6,300 bases of DNA from Candidatus Omnitrophota bacterium (GCA_016867005.1 VGKM01000070.1:1-6300), one strand, 5' to 3'; numbered from the stretch's first letter, positions 1 through 6,261 are shown. The notes: generated by a model from the letters alone, not told the origin. Program-made: numbers and translations.

Positions 1-1
1 C

Positions 2-370
2 AAGGTCAACGTACCGGTGGTCGCTAAAGGCGAACCTGTCGGAGTCAAGCAGGAGGGCGGGTCGCTTGAGCATATACTTTGGGAAATCGAAGTGGAGTGC
101 CTTCCTACGCAGATCCCTGAAAATTTTGAAGTTGATGTCAGTTCGCTTAAAATCGGGGATGCCATACACGTAAAAGACATCACCTTTCCTCCCAATGTTA
201 AAATAGTCACTTCTCAGGAAGCGATAGTCCTGTCGGTATCAGCTCCTATAAAAGAAGAAGAAATCGCGCCTGTTGAAGAAGGCGCAGAGAAGCAGGAACC
301 GGAAGTGATCAAAGAGAAGAAGGAAGTGCCTGCCGAAGAGGGCGCAGAAGAAAGCAAAGAAAAGAAGTGA
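2..370 (+). CDS. rplY: 50S ribosomal protein L25 (CTC/TL5 form), C-terminal part
   Basis: L25 binds 5S rRNA in the large ribosomal subunit; the long CTC/TL5 form adds a C-terminal beta domain. Only the last 122 residues are visible: the reading frame is open from base 2, and the 5S-binding N-terminal domain and start lie upstream of the window. The segment starting KVNVPVV, then GVKQEGGSLEHILWEIEVEC, LPTQIPENFEVDVSSLKIGD and a closing TSQEAIVLSV strand are typical of the TL5 C-terminal domain. A tail of about 40 residues, very rich in Glu and Lys, follows and contains two EEGAE blocks exactly 20 codons apart. The stop (368-370) overlaps the GTG start of pth, so the two are likely translationally coupled. 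Identification is firm. The symbol is the general one for L25; many genomes call the long form ctc. Confidence 0.93.
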   Translation, partial: KVNVPVVAKGEPVGVKQEGGSLEHILWEIEVECLPTQIPENFEVDVSSLKIGDAIHVKDITFPPNVKIVTSQEAIVLSVSAPIKEEEIAPVEEGAEKQEPEVIKEKKEVPAEEGAEESKEKK

Positions 371-945
371 AGTTAATAGTTGGGCTGGGTAATCCCGGCA
401 TCCTTTACACAAATTCAAGGCACAATATTGGTTTTACAGCCGTAAAAGCATTTGCTAAACGCAATAGGGCAGTTTTAAAAAGAGACAGCAGTGTTTCCAG
501 TTTTACCGCAAAATCAAGGATTGCAAATCAGGCAGTGATTATGGCTTTGCCGCTTACGTTTATGAACTTGTCCGGCGTTGCCGTAAAAAAATTAATCGCA
601 AAATATAAAATCGATTTATCAAATATCCTTGTGGTCTGCGATGACCTGGACCTGGACCTGGGGCGGTTGAGGATCAGAGAAAAGGGTTCCTCAGGCGGGC
701 ACCGCGGCATAAATTCGATAATCAATTCTTTGGGCACTAATAATTTTGCGCGGCTGCGCATCGGAATTGGAAGGCCCGAAGGGGATATTGATTCTGCCGA
801 TTATGTGCTTTCCTCATTCAGGCGGCATGAAAAATGCCGTGTCGGCAAAATAGTTGAAAAGTCAGCAGATTGTTTAGATGCATGGTTAACAGAGGGCTTA
901 ACCGCCGCAATGAATAATTATAACAAAAAGGAGCAAGTTGAATGA
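367..945 (+). CDS. pth: Peptidyl-tRNA hydrolase
   Basis: Cytoplasmic enzyme that cleaves the ester bond of peptidyl-tRNAs released prematurely from ribosomes, recycling tRNA. The 192-residue length is normal for bacterial Pth. Visible motifs are GLGNPG at 6-11 (N9 equals E. coli N10), the catalytic histidine H19 in SRHNIGF, PLTFMNLSG at 62-70 (M66, N67), and the CDDLDL stretch with D92 equal to E. coli D93. GSSGGHRGINSII lies at 107-119 and RLRIGIGRP at 129-137. At the position of E. coli N114 (GHNG) this protein has R113 (GHRG). The start is GTG at 367, chosen because MKLIVGLGNPG is the standard N-terminus; it overlaps the L25 stop by 4 nt (GTGA), and there is only a weak purine-rich stretch upstream, so coupling is likely. 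The stop overlaps the rpsF start (ATGA). Next to L25 is a common location for pth. Confidence 0.96.
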   Translation: MKLIVGLGNPGILYTNSRHNIGFTAVKAFAKRNRAVLKRDSSVSSFTAKSRIANQAVIMALPLTFMNLSGVAVKKLIAKYKIDLSNILVVCDDLDLDLGRLRIREKGSSGGHRGINSIINSLGTNNFARLRIGIGRPEGDIDSADYVLSSFRRHEKCRVGKIVEKSADCLDAWLTEGLTAAMNNYNKKEQVE

Positions 946-1223
946 ACACATATGAAGCAATGTTTATTGTCAGGCCTGATTTGTCTGAAGAAGAAAGAAA
1001 GACCCTGTTTAATCAGATAGCCGACTCGGTGGCTAAGAACAGCGGCAGCATTACCAGCGCTGTTGTATGGGCGGAAAAACGCAAGCTTTTTTTCACCATA
1101 AAAAAACACAACGAAGGGATGTATTACCTGGTGAACTTTTCTTCCCCTCCGGAGGCAATAGCCAAATTGAGGCACGCCTATAATTTGAACGAGAATATAT
1201 TAAGGGTATTGATTACCAGATAG
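942..1223 (+). CDS. rpsF: 30S ribosomal protein S6
   Basis: S6 is a small-subunit protein that forms a heterodimer with S18 on the 16S rRNA platform. The 93-residue protein begins NTYEAMFIVRPDLSEEE, the usual first beta strand and turn. It continues with VVWAEKRKLFFTIKKHNEGMYYLVNF (residues about 41-66, central strands and the conserved basic patch) and ends NENILRVLITR, the last strand. There is no acidic C-terminal extension of the E. coli type. The ATG at 942 overlaps the pth stop (ATGA) and has a clear AAGGAG at 928-933, 8 nt upstream, inside pth. Because rpsF starts inside pth there is no room for an independent 5' leader. Its partner S18 is encoded two genes downstream. Confidence 0.96.
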   Translation: MNTYEAMFIVRPDLSEEERKTLFNQIADSVAKNSGSITSAVVWAEKRKLFFTIKKHNEGMYYLVNFSSPPEAIAKLRHAYNLNENILRVLITR

Positions 1224-1232
1224 CAATTCTTT

Positions 1233-1257
1233 TGTGCTAGGCACACCGAAATCAGGA
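1233..1257 (+). promoter_or_regulatory. Hairpin followed by CCG in the rpsF-ssb gap, possible translational control element
   Basis: A perfect 5-bp inverted repeat TGTGC/GCACA (1233-1237 and 1241-1245) with a TAG loop is followed directly by CCG (1246-1248). A short TTCT at 1227-1230 could pair with the AGGA (1254-1257) of the ssb Shine-Dalgarno, closing an outer helix around the hairpin. Known S6:S18-binding mRNA motifs combine a hairpin with a conserved CCG on its 3' side, but they are described upstream of rpsF, not ssb. The stem is short and chance occurrence is possible, so the regulatory role is speculative. Confidence 0.25.
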
Positions 1258-1259
1258 GG
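1254..1259 (+). promoter_or_regulatory. Shine-Dalgarno AGGAGG fixing the ssb start
   Basis: A full AGGAGG lies 4 nt before the ATG at 1264. It decides between this ATG and an in-frame GTG at 1234, which has no ribosome binding site, falls in the hairpin, and would add ten residues unlike any SSB N-terminus. Confidence 0.85.
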
Positions 1260-1263
1260 GATT

Positions 1264-1701
1264 ATGGCAAGTTTCAATAAAGTTTTATTGATGGGCAATT
1301 TGACTAAAGACCCGGAACTGCGTTATACGCCTGGCGGCGTGGCAGTGGTTAATCTGCGCATGGCAGTGAATAGAAAATATAAGGACCGTAACCAGGAGCA
1401 GAAAGAAGAAGTTTGTTTTATTACTGCCGTTGCCTGGGATAAGCAAGCGGAGATCTGTAACCAATACCTGCATAAAGGAAGCCCGGTTTTTGTGGAAGGC
1501 AGGCTTCAGTCCAGGTCATGGGATGATAATTCAGGACAAAAACGCAGCGTAATCGAAGTAAGGGTGGAACGGGTACAATTTTTAGGGAAAGCACCTTCAG
1601 CTAAGAGCAGCGGCCCTGAGGCAGAGCCGGTTGCGCAAGAGGTGCCGTCTTCAGAGGCATCATGGTTAGAGGAAAGCGAGGATAATTTAAATGAAGGATA
1701 G
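1264..1701 (+). CDS. ssb: Single-stranded DNA-binding protein
   Basis: SSB coats single-stranded DNA during replication, repair and recombination, normally as a tetramer. The 145-residue protein begins MASFNKVLLMGNLTKDPELR, the standard SSB start. The OB fold spans about 1-108, with the aromatic DNA-stacking residues W58 (TAVAWDKQ) and W86 (SRSWDD) in place and the final strand EVRVERVQFLG at 98-108. A short Ser/Ala/Glu/Pro linker follows, and the protein ends WLEESEDNLNEG. The usual DDDIPF-type C-terminal tip, which recruits partner proteins, is absent; the tail is acidic but lacks the terminal Pro-Phe. I see no alternative frame nearby that would supply it. The start is set by AGGAGG at 1254-1259. 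The last 11 nt overlap rpsR. The position between rpsF and rpsR is classical for ssb. Confidence 0.95.
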   Translation: MASFNKVLLMGNLTKDPELRYTPGGVAVVNLRMAVNRKYKDRNQEQKEEVCFITAVAWDKQAEICNQYLHKGSPVFVEGRLQSRSWDDNSGQKRSVIEVRVERVQFLGKAPSAKSSGPEAEPVAQEVPSSEASWLEESEDNLNEG

Positions 1702-1960
1702 GCAGGGCTCGGCGAGAAAATTCATCAAGAAAAAAGATAAAAACCCATTCGGTACGACACGGAAGAGGTTTTGCAGGTTATGCGTAGATAAGGTCAAATC
1801 AATTGACTATAAAGATACAAAGCGGTTAGAAGCGTTTATGAAAGAAAGAGGCAAAATTGTATCTACCCGGGGTTCGGGGAACTGCGCAAAGCATCAGCGT
1901 ATGTTGACTGAGGCAATCAAAAAAGCCAGGTTTGTGTCTCTGGTTGCTTATGTCCGCTAA
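1691..1960 (+). CDS. rpsR: 30S ribosomal protein S18
   Basis: S18 binds S6 and sits at the platform of the 30S subunit near the mRNA exit. The 89-residue protein has the family core KRFCRLCVDK (26-34), IDYKDTKRLEAFMKERGKI (38-56) and GNCAKHQRMLTEAIKKARF (63-81), ending LVAYVR. C28, C31, C65 and H68 form a CxxC...CxxH set as in zinc-binding S18 forms; E. coli S18 lacks most of these. The basic N-terminal arm before FCR is about 17 residues longer than in E. coli. The ATG at 1691 overlaps the ssb end by 11 nt and has GAGG at 1678-1681, 9 nt upstream. Translation is therefore probably coupled to ssb. Confidence 0.95.
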   Translation: MKDRQGSARKFIKKKDKNPFGTTRKRFCRLCVDKVKSIDYKDTKRLEAFMKERGKIVSTRGSGNCAKHQRMLTEAIKKARFVSLVAYVR

Positions 1961-1999
1961 AAGGGAAGTTTCATTAAGCATCATCAGGGAGAGTGAGCT

Positions 2000-2440
2000 A
2001 TGGAAGTAATCTTAAATAAAGATGTCGATAGGATCGGGAAAGCAGGGCAGGTTATCAAGGTCAAGGACGGCTATGCCAGGAATTTTCTTATCCCTAACAA
2101 TCTGGCTATTCCCGTTAATTCGGTTAATTTAAAGAAACTGGAAGAAGAAAAGAAGGCAAAGCTCCAGCAGCTTGAGAAAAGCAGGAAAGAAGCCGAAGAA
2201 TTAAAAACCAAACTGAACGGCCTGTCGCTGACCCTTCCTGTTTTGACCGAAGAAGACAAATTATACGGCAGTATCAGCCCGGTTGATCTGTCCAACGCCT
2301 TGAAAGAAGAAGGGCTTGAAATTGACAAAAATAAAATCGTCATTGAAGAGCCGATAAAGGCGCTGGGAATTTATGAGATCCCCGTCAAGCTGCACCCGGA
2401 GATCACCGCTAAATTAAAGGTCTGGATAGTCAAGAAGTAA
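2000..2440 (+). CDS. rplI: 50S ribosomal protein L9
   Basis: L9 is an elongated large-subunit protein anchored near the base of the L1 stalk, reaching outward and helping reading-frame maintenance. The 146-residue length is standard. The N-terminal 23S-binding domain is MEVILNKDVDRIGKAGQVIK followed by VKDGYARNFLIPNNLA (residues 1-36). A long charged helix spans about 42-74 (LKKLEEEKKAKLQQLEKSRKE), and the C-terminal domain about 75-146 has DKLYGSISPVDLSNAL and closes LHPEITAKLKVWIVKK. The ATG at 2000 has GGGAG at 1987-1991, 8 nt upstream. The gene lies 39 nt after rpsR and 14 nt before dnaB, the common rpsR-rplI-dnaB order. Confidence 0.97.
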   Translation: MEVILNKDVDRIGKAGQVIKVKDGYARNFLIPNNLAIPVNSVNLKKLEEEKKAKLQQLEKSRKEAEELKTKLNGLSLTLPVLTEEDKLYGSISPVDLSNALKEEGLEIDKNKIVIEEPIKALGIYEIPVKLHPEITAKLKVWIVKK

Positions 2441-2454
2441 CCAGGAAGTTTAAG

Positions 2455-3789
2455 ATGGCAAATATAATGTTAGAGAAGTTACAGCCGCAGAACCTGGAAG
2501 CGGAAATGGCGGTTCTGGGCTCTATGCTTATAGATGAAGAGGCGATTTCTGTGTCCGCCGAAACATTAACGGCGGATGCTTTCTATAAAGACACCCATAG
2601 AAAAATATTTGAAGCGATACTGAACCTTTTTAACGCCAACAAAGCGGTTGACCTTATCACGCTTGCCGATGAATTAAAAGAAAAAGGCATATTGGAGGAA
2701 ACCGGAGGCGTGAGTTTCCTTACGGCACTTGCAAATTCCGTTCCTACCTCGGCCAATATCGGCCATTATACAAAAATCGTCAAAGAAAAAAGCATCTTGA
2801 GGACATTGATCAATAATTCCACAAAAGTAGTGTCTTTATGCTATGAAAGTGAAGGAAATGTCGATGAGGTCGTTGACCAGGCGGAAAAATTGGTATTTGA
2901 AGTCAGCGACAGGCGGCACCACGGCACTTACCTGCATTTAAAAGAAATCATCAAAGACAGTATTGAAACCATAGACCAGCTTTATCAGAAGAAGCAGCAT
3001 GTCACGGGTATCCCTACCGGGTATATTGATTTTGATTTAAAGACAGCAGGGCTTCAGCAGTCGGACCTGATCATTGTAGCGGGAAGGCCGTCGATGGGAA
3101 AAAGCGCTTTTGCTTTGGGTATGGCCGAATATGCCGGCGTCGTGGAAAAGATCCCTGTTGCGCTTTTCAGTTTGGAAATGTCCAAGGAACAGCTTGTGCA
3201 GAGGATGCTTTGCGCGCATGCAAAGGTGGATGCCCATAAAGTGCGCACCGGGTATTTAGCCACTTCGGATTGGCCGCGCTTGACAGCTGCCGCAGGAAAA
3301 CTTTCCGAGGCGCCTATTTTTATTGATGATACTCCGGCAATCTCCGTAATGGAACTAAGGGCAAAAGCAAGGCGGCTTAAGGCACATCAGGATATTAAAC
3401 TGATCATTCTTGACTATTTGCAGTTAATGCGCGGCTCATCTGCCGTCGAGAGCAGGCAGCAGGAAATTTCGGAGATCTCGCGTTCCTTAAAGGCATTGGC
3501 AAGAGAGTTAAACGTGCCTGTCATAGCGATCAGCCAGCTTTCGCGCGCAGTAGAAAGCCGCACCGACCACAGGCCGCAGCTCTCAGACCTCAGGGAATCC
3601 GGCGCTATTGAGCAGGACGCGGATGTGGTTGTGCTTATATTAAGAGAAGAATATTATAATCCTACTCCGGATAACCAGGGAGTGGCAGAGATCATCATTG
3701 CCAAGCAGCGCAACGGCCCCGTGGGGACGTTAAAACTTGCTTTTATCAAAGAATATACGCGGTTTGAAAATATGGCGCGTATTGAATAA
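2455..3789 (+). CDS. dnaB: Replicative DNA helicase DnaB
   Basis: DnaB is the hexameric ring helicase that unwinds DNA 5' to 3' at the replication fork using ATP and recruits primase. The 444 residues match the usual length, with no intein or insertion. The N-terminal collar domain (about 10-110) starts PQNLEAEMAVLGSML; the linker region is around 155-185. The RecA-like motor has Walker A GRPSMGKS at 210-217, SLEMSKEQL at 239-247 with catalytic E241, Walker B KLIILDYLQL at 315-324 with D320, the ISQLSR sensor at 359-364 with Q361, DLRESGAIEQDAD at 378-390, and the KQRNGPVG stretch at 417-424 holding the arginine-finger region (K417, R419). The ATG at 2455 has AGGA at 2443-2446, 8 nt upstream. 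An in-frame ATG at 2467 (residue 5) is a less likely start. It is probably the last gene of the ribosomal cluster; no terminator hairpin is visible after it. Confidence 0.97.
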   Translation: MANIMLEKLQPQNLEAEMAVLGSMLIDEEAISVSAETLTADAFYKDTHRKIFEAILNLFNANKAVDLITLADELKEKGILEETGGVSFLTALANSVPTSANIGHYTKIVKEKSILRTLINNSTKVVSLCYESEGNVDEVVDQAEKLVFEVSDRRHHGTYLHLKEIIKDSIETIDQLYQKKQHVTGIPTGYIDFDLKTAGLQQSDLIIVAGRPSMGKSAFALGMAEYAGVVEKIPVALFSLEMSKEQLVQRMLCAHAKVDAHKVRTGYLATSDWPRLTAAAGKLSEAPIFIDDTPAISVMELRAKARRLKAHQDIKLIILDYLQLMRGSSAVESRQQEISEISRSLKALARELNVPVIAISQLSRAVESRTDHRPQLSDLRESGAIEQDADVVVLILREEYYNPTPDNQGVAEIIIAKQRNGPVGTLKLAFIKEYTRFENMARIE

Positions 3790-3809
3790 TCCTTTATGAT
3801 TTATTTTTA

Positions 3810-3838
3810 TTGATTTAACGTTTTTATTTATATATAAT
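3810..3838 (+). promoter_or_regulatory. Sigma-70-type promoter for bamA, predicted start at or beside the ATG
   Basis: TTGATT (3810-3815), a 17-bp spacer and a perfect TATAAT (3833-3838) lie in the AT-rich 56-nt gap between dnaB and bamA. The -35 matches four of six consensus bases. Transcription would begin around 3844-3846, that is at or next to the bamA ATG at 3846, giving a leaderless or nearly leaderless mRNA. This agrees with the absence of any Shine-Dalgarno before bamA. AT-rich sequence yields such matches by chance more often, so this remains a prediction. Confidence 0.6.
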
Positions 3839-3845
3839 AATAACA

Positions 3846-6179
3846 ATGCGTAAACAATTTTTGTTTTCTTTAGCCCTCCTGTTATTGCTTAATGCCGGCG
3901 CAGTATCTTTTGCGCAAGATGACCCTTCGGCCGAACAGCCCGCTCCCCAAAAGATTGTCACCGGAATAGAGATCAAGGGCAATAAATCCATCAGCACCAA
4001 TACGATTATCTCCAAAATGCGCACTAAAATAGGCGCGCCCTACCAGGAAACAGTCATCAGTGATGATTTAAAACGGCTTTATTTATTGGGGTATTTCAGC
4101 GACATCAAGATAGATACCGAAGATTACAAAAACGGATTACGCGTAGTCATCCGTGTTGAAGAAAGGCCGATAATCTCAAAGATTACGTTCCAGGGGATAT
4201 TCCGCATCACCCTTAAAGACGAAAAGATAAAAGAACAGCTTAAGTCAAAAGAAGGGCAGTACCTTGATTATCCCAATCTCACAGAAGATGTTTCGACTCT
4301 CAAGAAAATGTATGAGAAGATAGGTTTTAGCCAGGCAGATGTGGAATATGCGGTTGACCTGGACCAGGCCACAAACCGCGCCAAAGTCCAATTCAATATT
4401 TCTGAAAATAAAAAAGTAGTGATCAAAGAGATTAAGATCGAAGGGAATAAGGCCTTTTCCGATATCCGCATAATCAGGTTGATGAAAACAAGGCCGGCAT
4501 GGCTTTTTAACGCCGGCGTGCTTAAGGACGATGTATTAGCTGAAGATGCCGAGCGCGTTAAGTCATTTTATAATAAAGAAGGATTCGCAGATGCAAGCGT
4601 TGAGTATTCTGTCCAGCCGGATGCGAAGAAGCGGAATTTCCTGGTGGTAGTGCTTAAGGTCAACGAAGGCAAGCAATACCTTGTCGGAGACGTCACAATA
4701 AAAGGTAATAAGGATGTGACGGAAAAAGAGATCGTTTCCCGCCTTTCGGATTCCCTCCCCGGAAAGGTTTTCAGCCAGGATGCGCTAAAGAAAGACGTCA
4801 CTGTGATCCAGGCGTTATATTTTGACAGGGGCTATATCTCGGTAAGGGTCCAGGAGGTTTCTTCGCTTAATCCAAAGAGCGGAAGGATCGACATCGTTTA
4901 TAATATCACCGAATATGAGATTGCCTATGTGGATAAAGTAAAAGTCAGGGGTAACGTAAAGACAAAAGATATAGTGATCCGGCGCGAATTAAGGATCAAG
5001 CCCGGCGACAGGTTTGACGGAGATAAACTTAAACGGAGTAAGGAACGCCTGCAGAATTTAGGGTTCTTTGAAGACATCAGTTATGATACGGAAGATACCC
5101 AAACAGAGAATAAAAAAGACCTTATTGTTGATGTAAAAGAATCCAAGACCGGCGCGTTCAGCTTCGGCGGCGGATATAGTACGGTTGACCAGTTCGTGGG
5201 GTTTGTGGAAATAGAGCAGAAAAACTTTGACTGGAAAAACTGGCCGTATTTTACGGGCGCCGGGCAGAATTTGAAATTCCGGGCGTCTTTCGGTTCTGTA
5301 AGCGATGGCTTTGACTTAAGATTTACCGAGCCCTGGCTTTTTGATTATCCGGTTTCATTTGGCTTCGATGCTTACAAAAATTCCCATAAGAGGGATTCTG
5401 ATGTAGGTTATGGTTATAGTGAGAGTGTCATAGGAGGCGCATTACGCTTAGGGAAGGAATTCACGGAATACATCAGCGGAAACGTGACTTACAGGCGCGA
5501 CCAGATAAAAATAGGCGAGGTTTCCGATAACGCTACGATCGAACTTTTAAAAGAAGTAGGGACCAATGTAATCAGCAGTACCACTTTTGCCGCTTCATTC
5601 GATAACAGGGATAGTGTCTTCGAGCCCACAAAAGGCGACCTGGTGTTTAACAGTATTGAATGCGCCGGCGGGCCATTTGGCGGGGATAAAAATTACATTA
5701 AATATTTCGGCAGGGTATCACACTATTTTCCGCTTCCCCGCGCTTCAGTCCTGGAGGCAAGGGGCCGTATAGGCATGGCTGATCCTTACGGGAATTCCAA
5801 TGAGATACCGATTTACGAAAGGTTCTTTGCAGGCGGCGCCAATACTATCAGGGGTTATAAGGAAAGGAGCATCGGCCCGTTTGATGCTTCAACGAAGGAC
5901 CCGCTTGGCGGCGATTCTTTATTAATAGGAAACCTTGAATACCTTTACCCTGTCTTTAGTTTCTTGAAAGCAGCGGTTTTCTATGATGTAGGCAATGTCT
6001 GGGATAAAATTGATAATATAGGCGGGGGCGGGTTTGTAAGCGGTTTTGGTTTCGGCGTGAGAGTTAAGACGCCGATCGGCCCCATAATGCTGGATTACGG
6101 CATACCGTTAAATAAAGAACCCGGGGAAGAAAAGAAAAGCGGCGGGCGTTTCCACTTTAACATAAGCCACGGGTTTTAA
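3846..6179 (+). CDS. bamA: Outer membrane protein assembly factor BamA (Omp85 family)
   Basis: BamA is the central subunit of the BAM complex, folding and inserting beta-barrel proteins into the outer membrane. The 777-residue length is typical. Residues 1-23 form a signal peptide (RKQ, then a Leu-rich core) with likely cleavage SFA|QDD after A23. Five periplasmic POTRA domains follow, at about 37-108, 109-190, 191-277, 278-358 and 359-434; four begin with a GN motif (GNKSIS, GNKAFS, GNKDVT, GNVKTK). The barrel runs from about 435 (AFSFGGGYS) to the terminal Phe (RFHFNISHGF, a beta-signal). The L6 loop motif is IRGY at 668-671, matching the family VRGF/Y. Five POTRA domains and the following exported-protein gene favour BamA over TamA. 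The ATG at 3846 lacks a Shine-Dalgarno and is fixed by the signal peptide; a promoter abuts it. The first part of the downstream gap holds a palindrome. Confidence 0.95.
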   Translation: MRKQFLFSLALLLLLNAGAVSFAQDDPSAEQPAPQKIVTGIEIKGNKSISTNTIISKMRTKIGAPYQETVISDDLKRLYLLGYFSDIKIDTEDYKNGLRVVIRVEERPIISKITFQGIFRITLKDEKIKEQLKSKEGQYLDYPNLTEDVSTLKKMYEKIGFSQADVEYAVDLDQATNRAKVQFNISENKKVVIKEIKIEGNKAFSDIRIIRLMKTRPAWLFNAGVLKDDVLAEDAERVKSFYNKEGFADASVEYSVQPDAKKRNFLVVVLKVNEGKQYLVGDVTIKGNKDVTEKEIVSRLSDSLPGKVFSQDALKKDVTVIQALYFDRGYISVRVQEVSSLNPKSGRIDIVYNITEYEIAYVDKVKVRGNVKTKDIVIRRELRIKPGDRFDGDKLKRSKERLQNLGFFEDISYDTEDTQTENKKDLIVDVKESKTGAFSFGGGYSTVDQFVGFVEIEQKNFDWKNWPYFTGAGQNLKFRASFGSVSDGFDLRFTEPWLFDYPVSFGFDAYKNSHKRDSDVGYGYSESVIGGALRLGKEFTEYISGNVTYRRDQIKIGEVSDNATIELLKEVGTNVISSTTFAASFDNRDSVFEPTKGDLVFNSIECAGGPFGGDKNYIKYFGRVSHYFPLPRASVLEARGRIGMADPYGNSNEIPIYERFFAGGANTIRGYKERSIGPFDASTKDPLGGDSLLIGNLEYLYPVFSFLKAAVFYDVGNVWDKIDNIGGGGFVSGFGFGVRVKTPIGPIMLDYGIPLNKEPGEEKKSGGRFHFNISHGF

Positions 6180-6183
6180 TCAA

Positions 6184-6198
6184 GTTTATTAAATAAAC
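6184..6198. repeat. AT-rich dyad after bamA
   Basis: GTTTATT (6184-6190) and AATAAAC (6192-6198) are perfect inverted arms of 7 bp around a single central A, 4 nt after the bamA stop. It could be an operator-like site, as it would overlap the -35 of a weak candidate promoter. It could equally be a chance AT-rich dyad. No function can be assigned. Confidence 0.4.
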
Positions 6199-6208
6199 TA
6201 ATGGTGCT

Positions 6209-6232
6209 ATAACCCCGAAGCTTCGGGGTTAT
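6209..6232 (+). terminator. Perfect 24-bp palindrome (terminator-like hairpin without U-tract)
   Basis: The two 12-bp halves are exact reverse complements, with core ACCCCGAAG/CTTCGGGGT. As RNA this gives a GC-rich stem of about 10 bp with an AGCU loop. It lies 29 nt after the bamA stop and 29 nt before the next start codon, the position expected of an intrinsic terminator or attenuator. However, no run of U follows on either strand, so termination may be weak or the hairpin may protect or process the mRNA. Six-base direct repeats GTGCTA flank it (6204-6209 and 6233-6238). The structure is certain; the function is not. Confidence 0.5.
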
Positions 6233-6261
6233 GTGCTAATTAGGAAAGGAGAAAGTAACAA

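Noticed and set aside
900..941. Standard S6:S18 leader upstream of rpsF
   Set aside because: rpsF starts inside pth, and this stretch is pth coding sequence with no evident hairpin-CCG structure.
918..1175. Minus-strand open frame opposite rpsF (and similar ones at 528-761, 1285-1473, 2071-2343)
   Set aside because: They are antisense to well-conserved genes, have no family resemblance, and their composition mirrors the coding strand.
1234..1263. In-frame GTG giving a ten-residue longer SSB
   Set aside because: No ribosome binding site precedes it, the added residues are unlike SSB, and the ATG at 1264 has AGGAGG and the standard MASFNKV start.
1650..1701. Frameshift that would restore an SSB DDDIPF tip
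   Set aside because: The other two frames meet stops near the end of ssb and show no Ile-Pro-Phe; the rpsR start is intact. No evidence of a broken tail within this sequence.
2455..3789. Intein or insertion in dnaB, a common intein site
   Set aside because: Walker A and the other motor motifs are contiguous and the length of 444 residues is normal.
3790..3845. Intrinsic terminator after dnaB
   Set aside because: The gap is AT-rich with T-runs but has no GC-rich inverted repeat before them.
3824..4024. Minus-strand open frame across the bamA start, with hydrophobic residues
   Set aside because: The hydrophobic stretches are the antisense of the bamA signal region; it has no convincing start site or family features.
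5587..5772. Short plus-strand frame inside the bamA barrel
   Set aside because: It is an out-of-frame shadow of a clear beta-barrel coding region.
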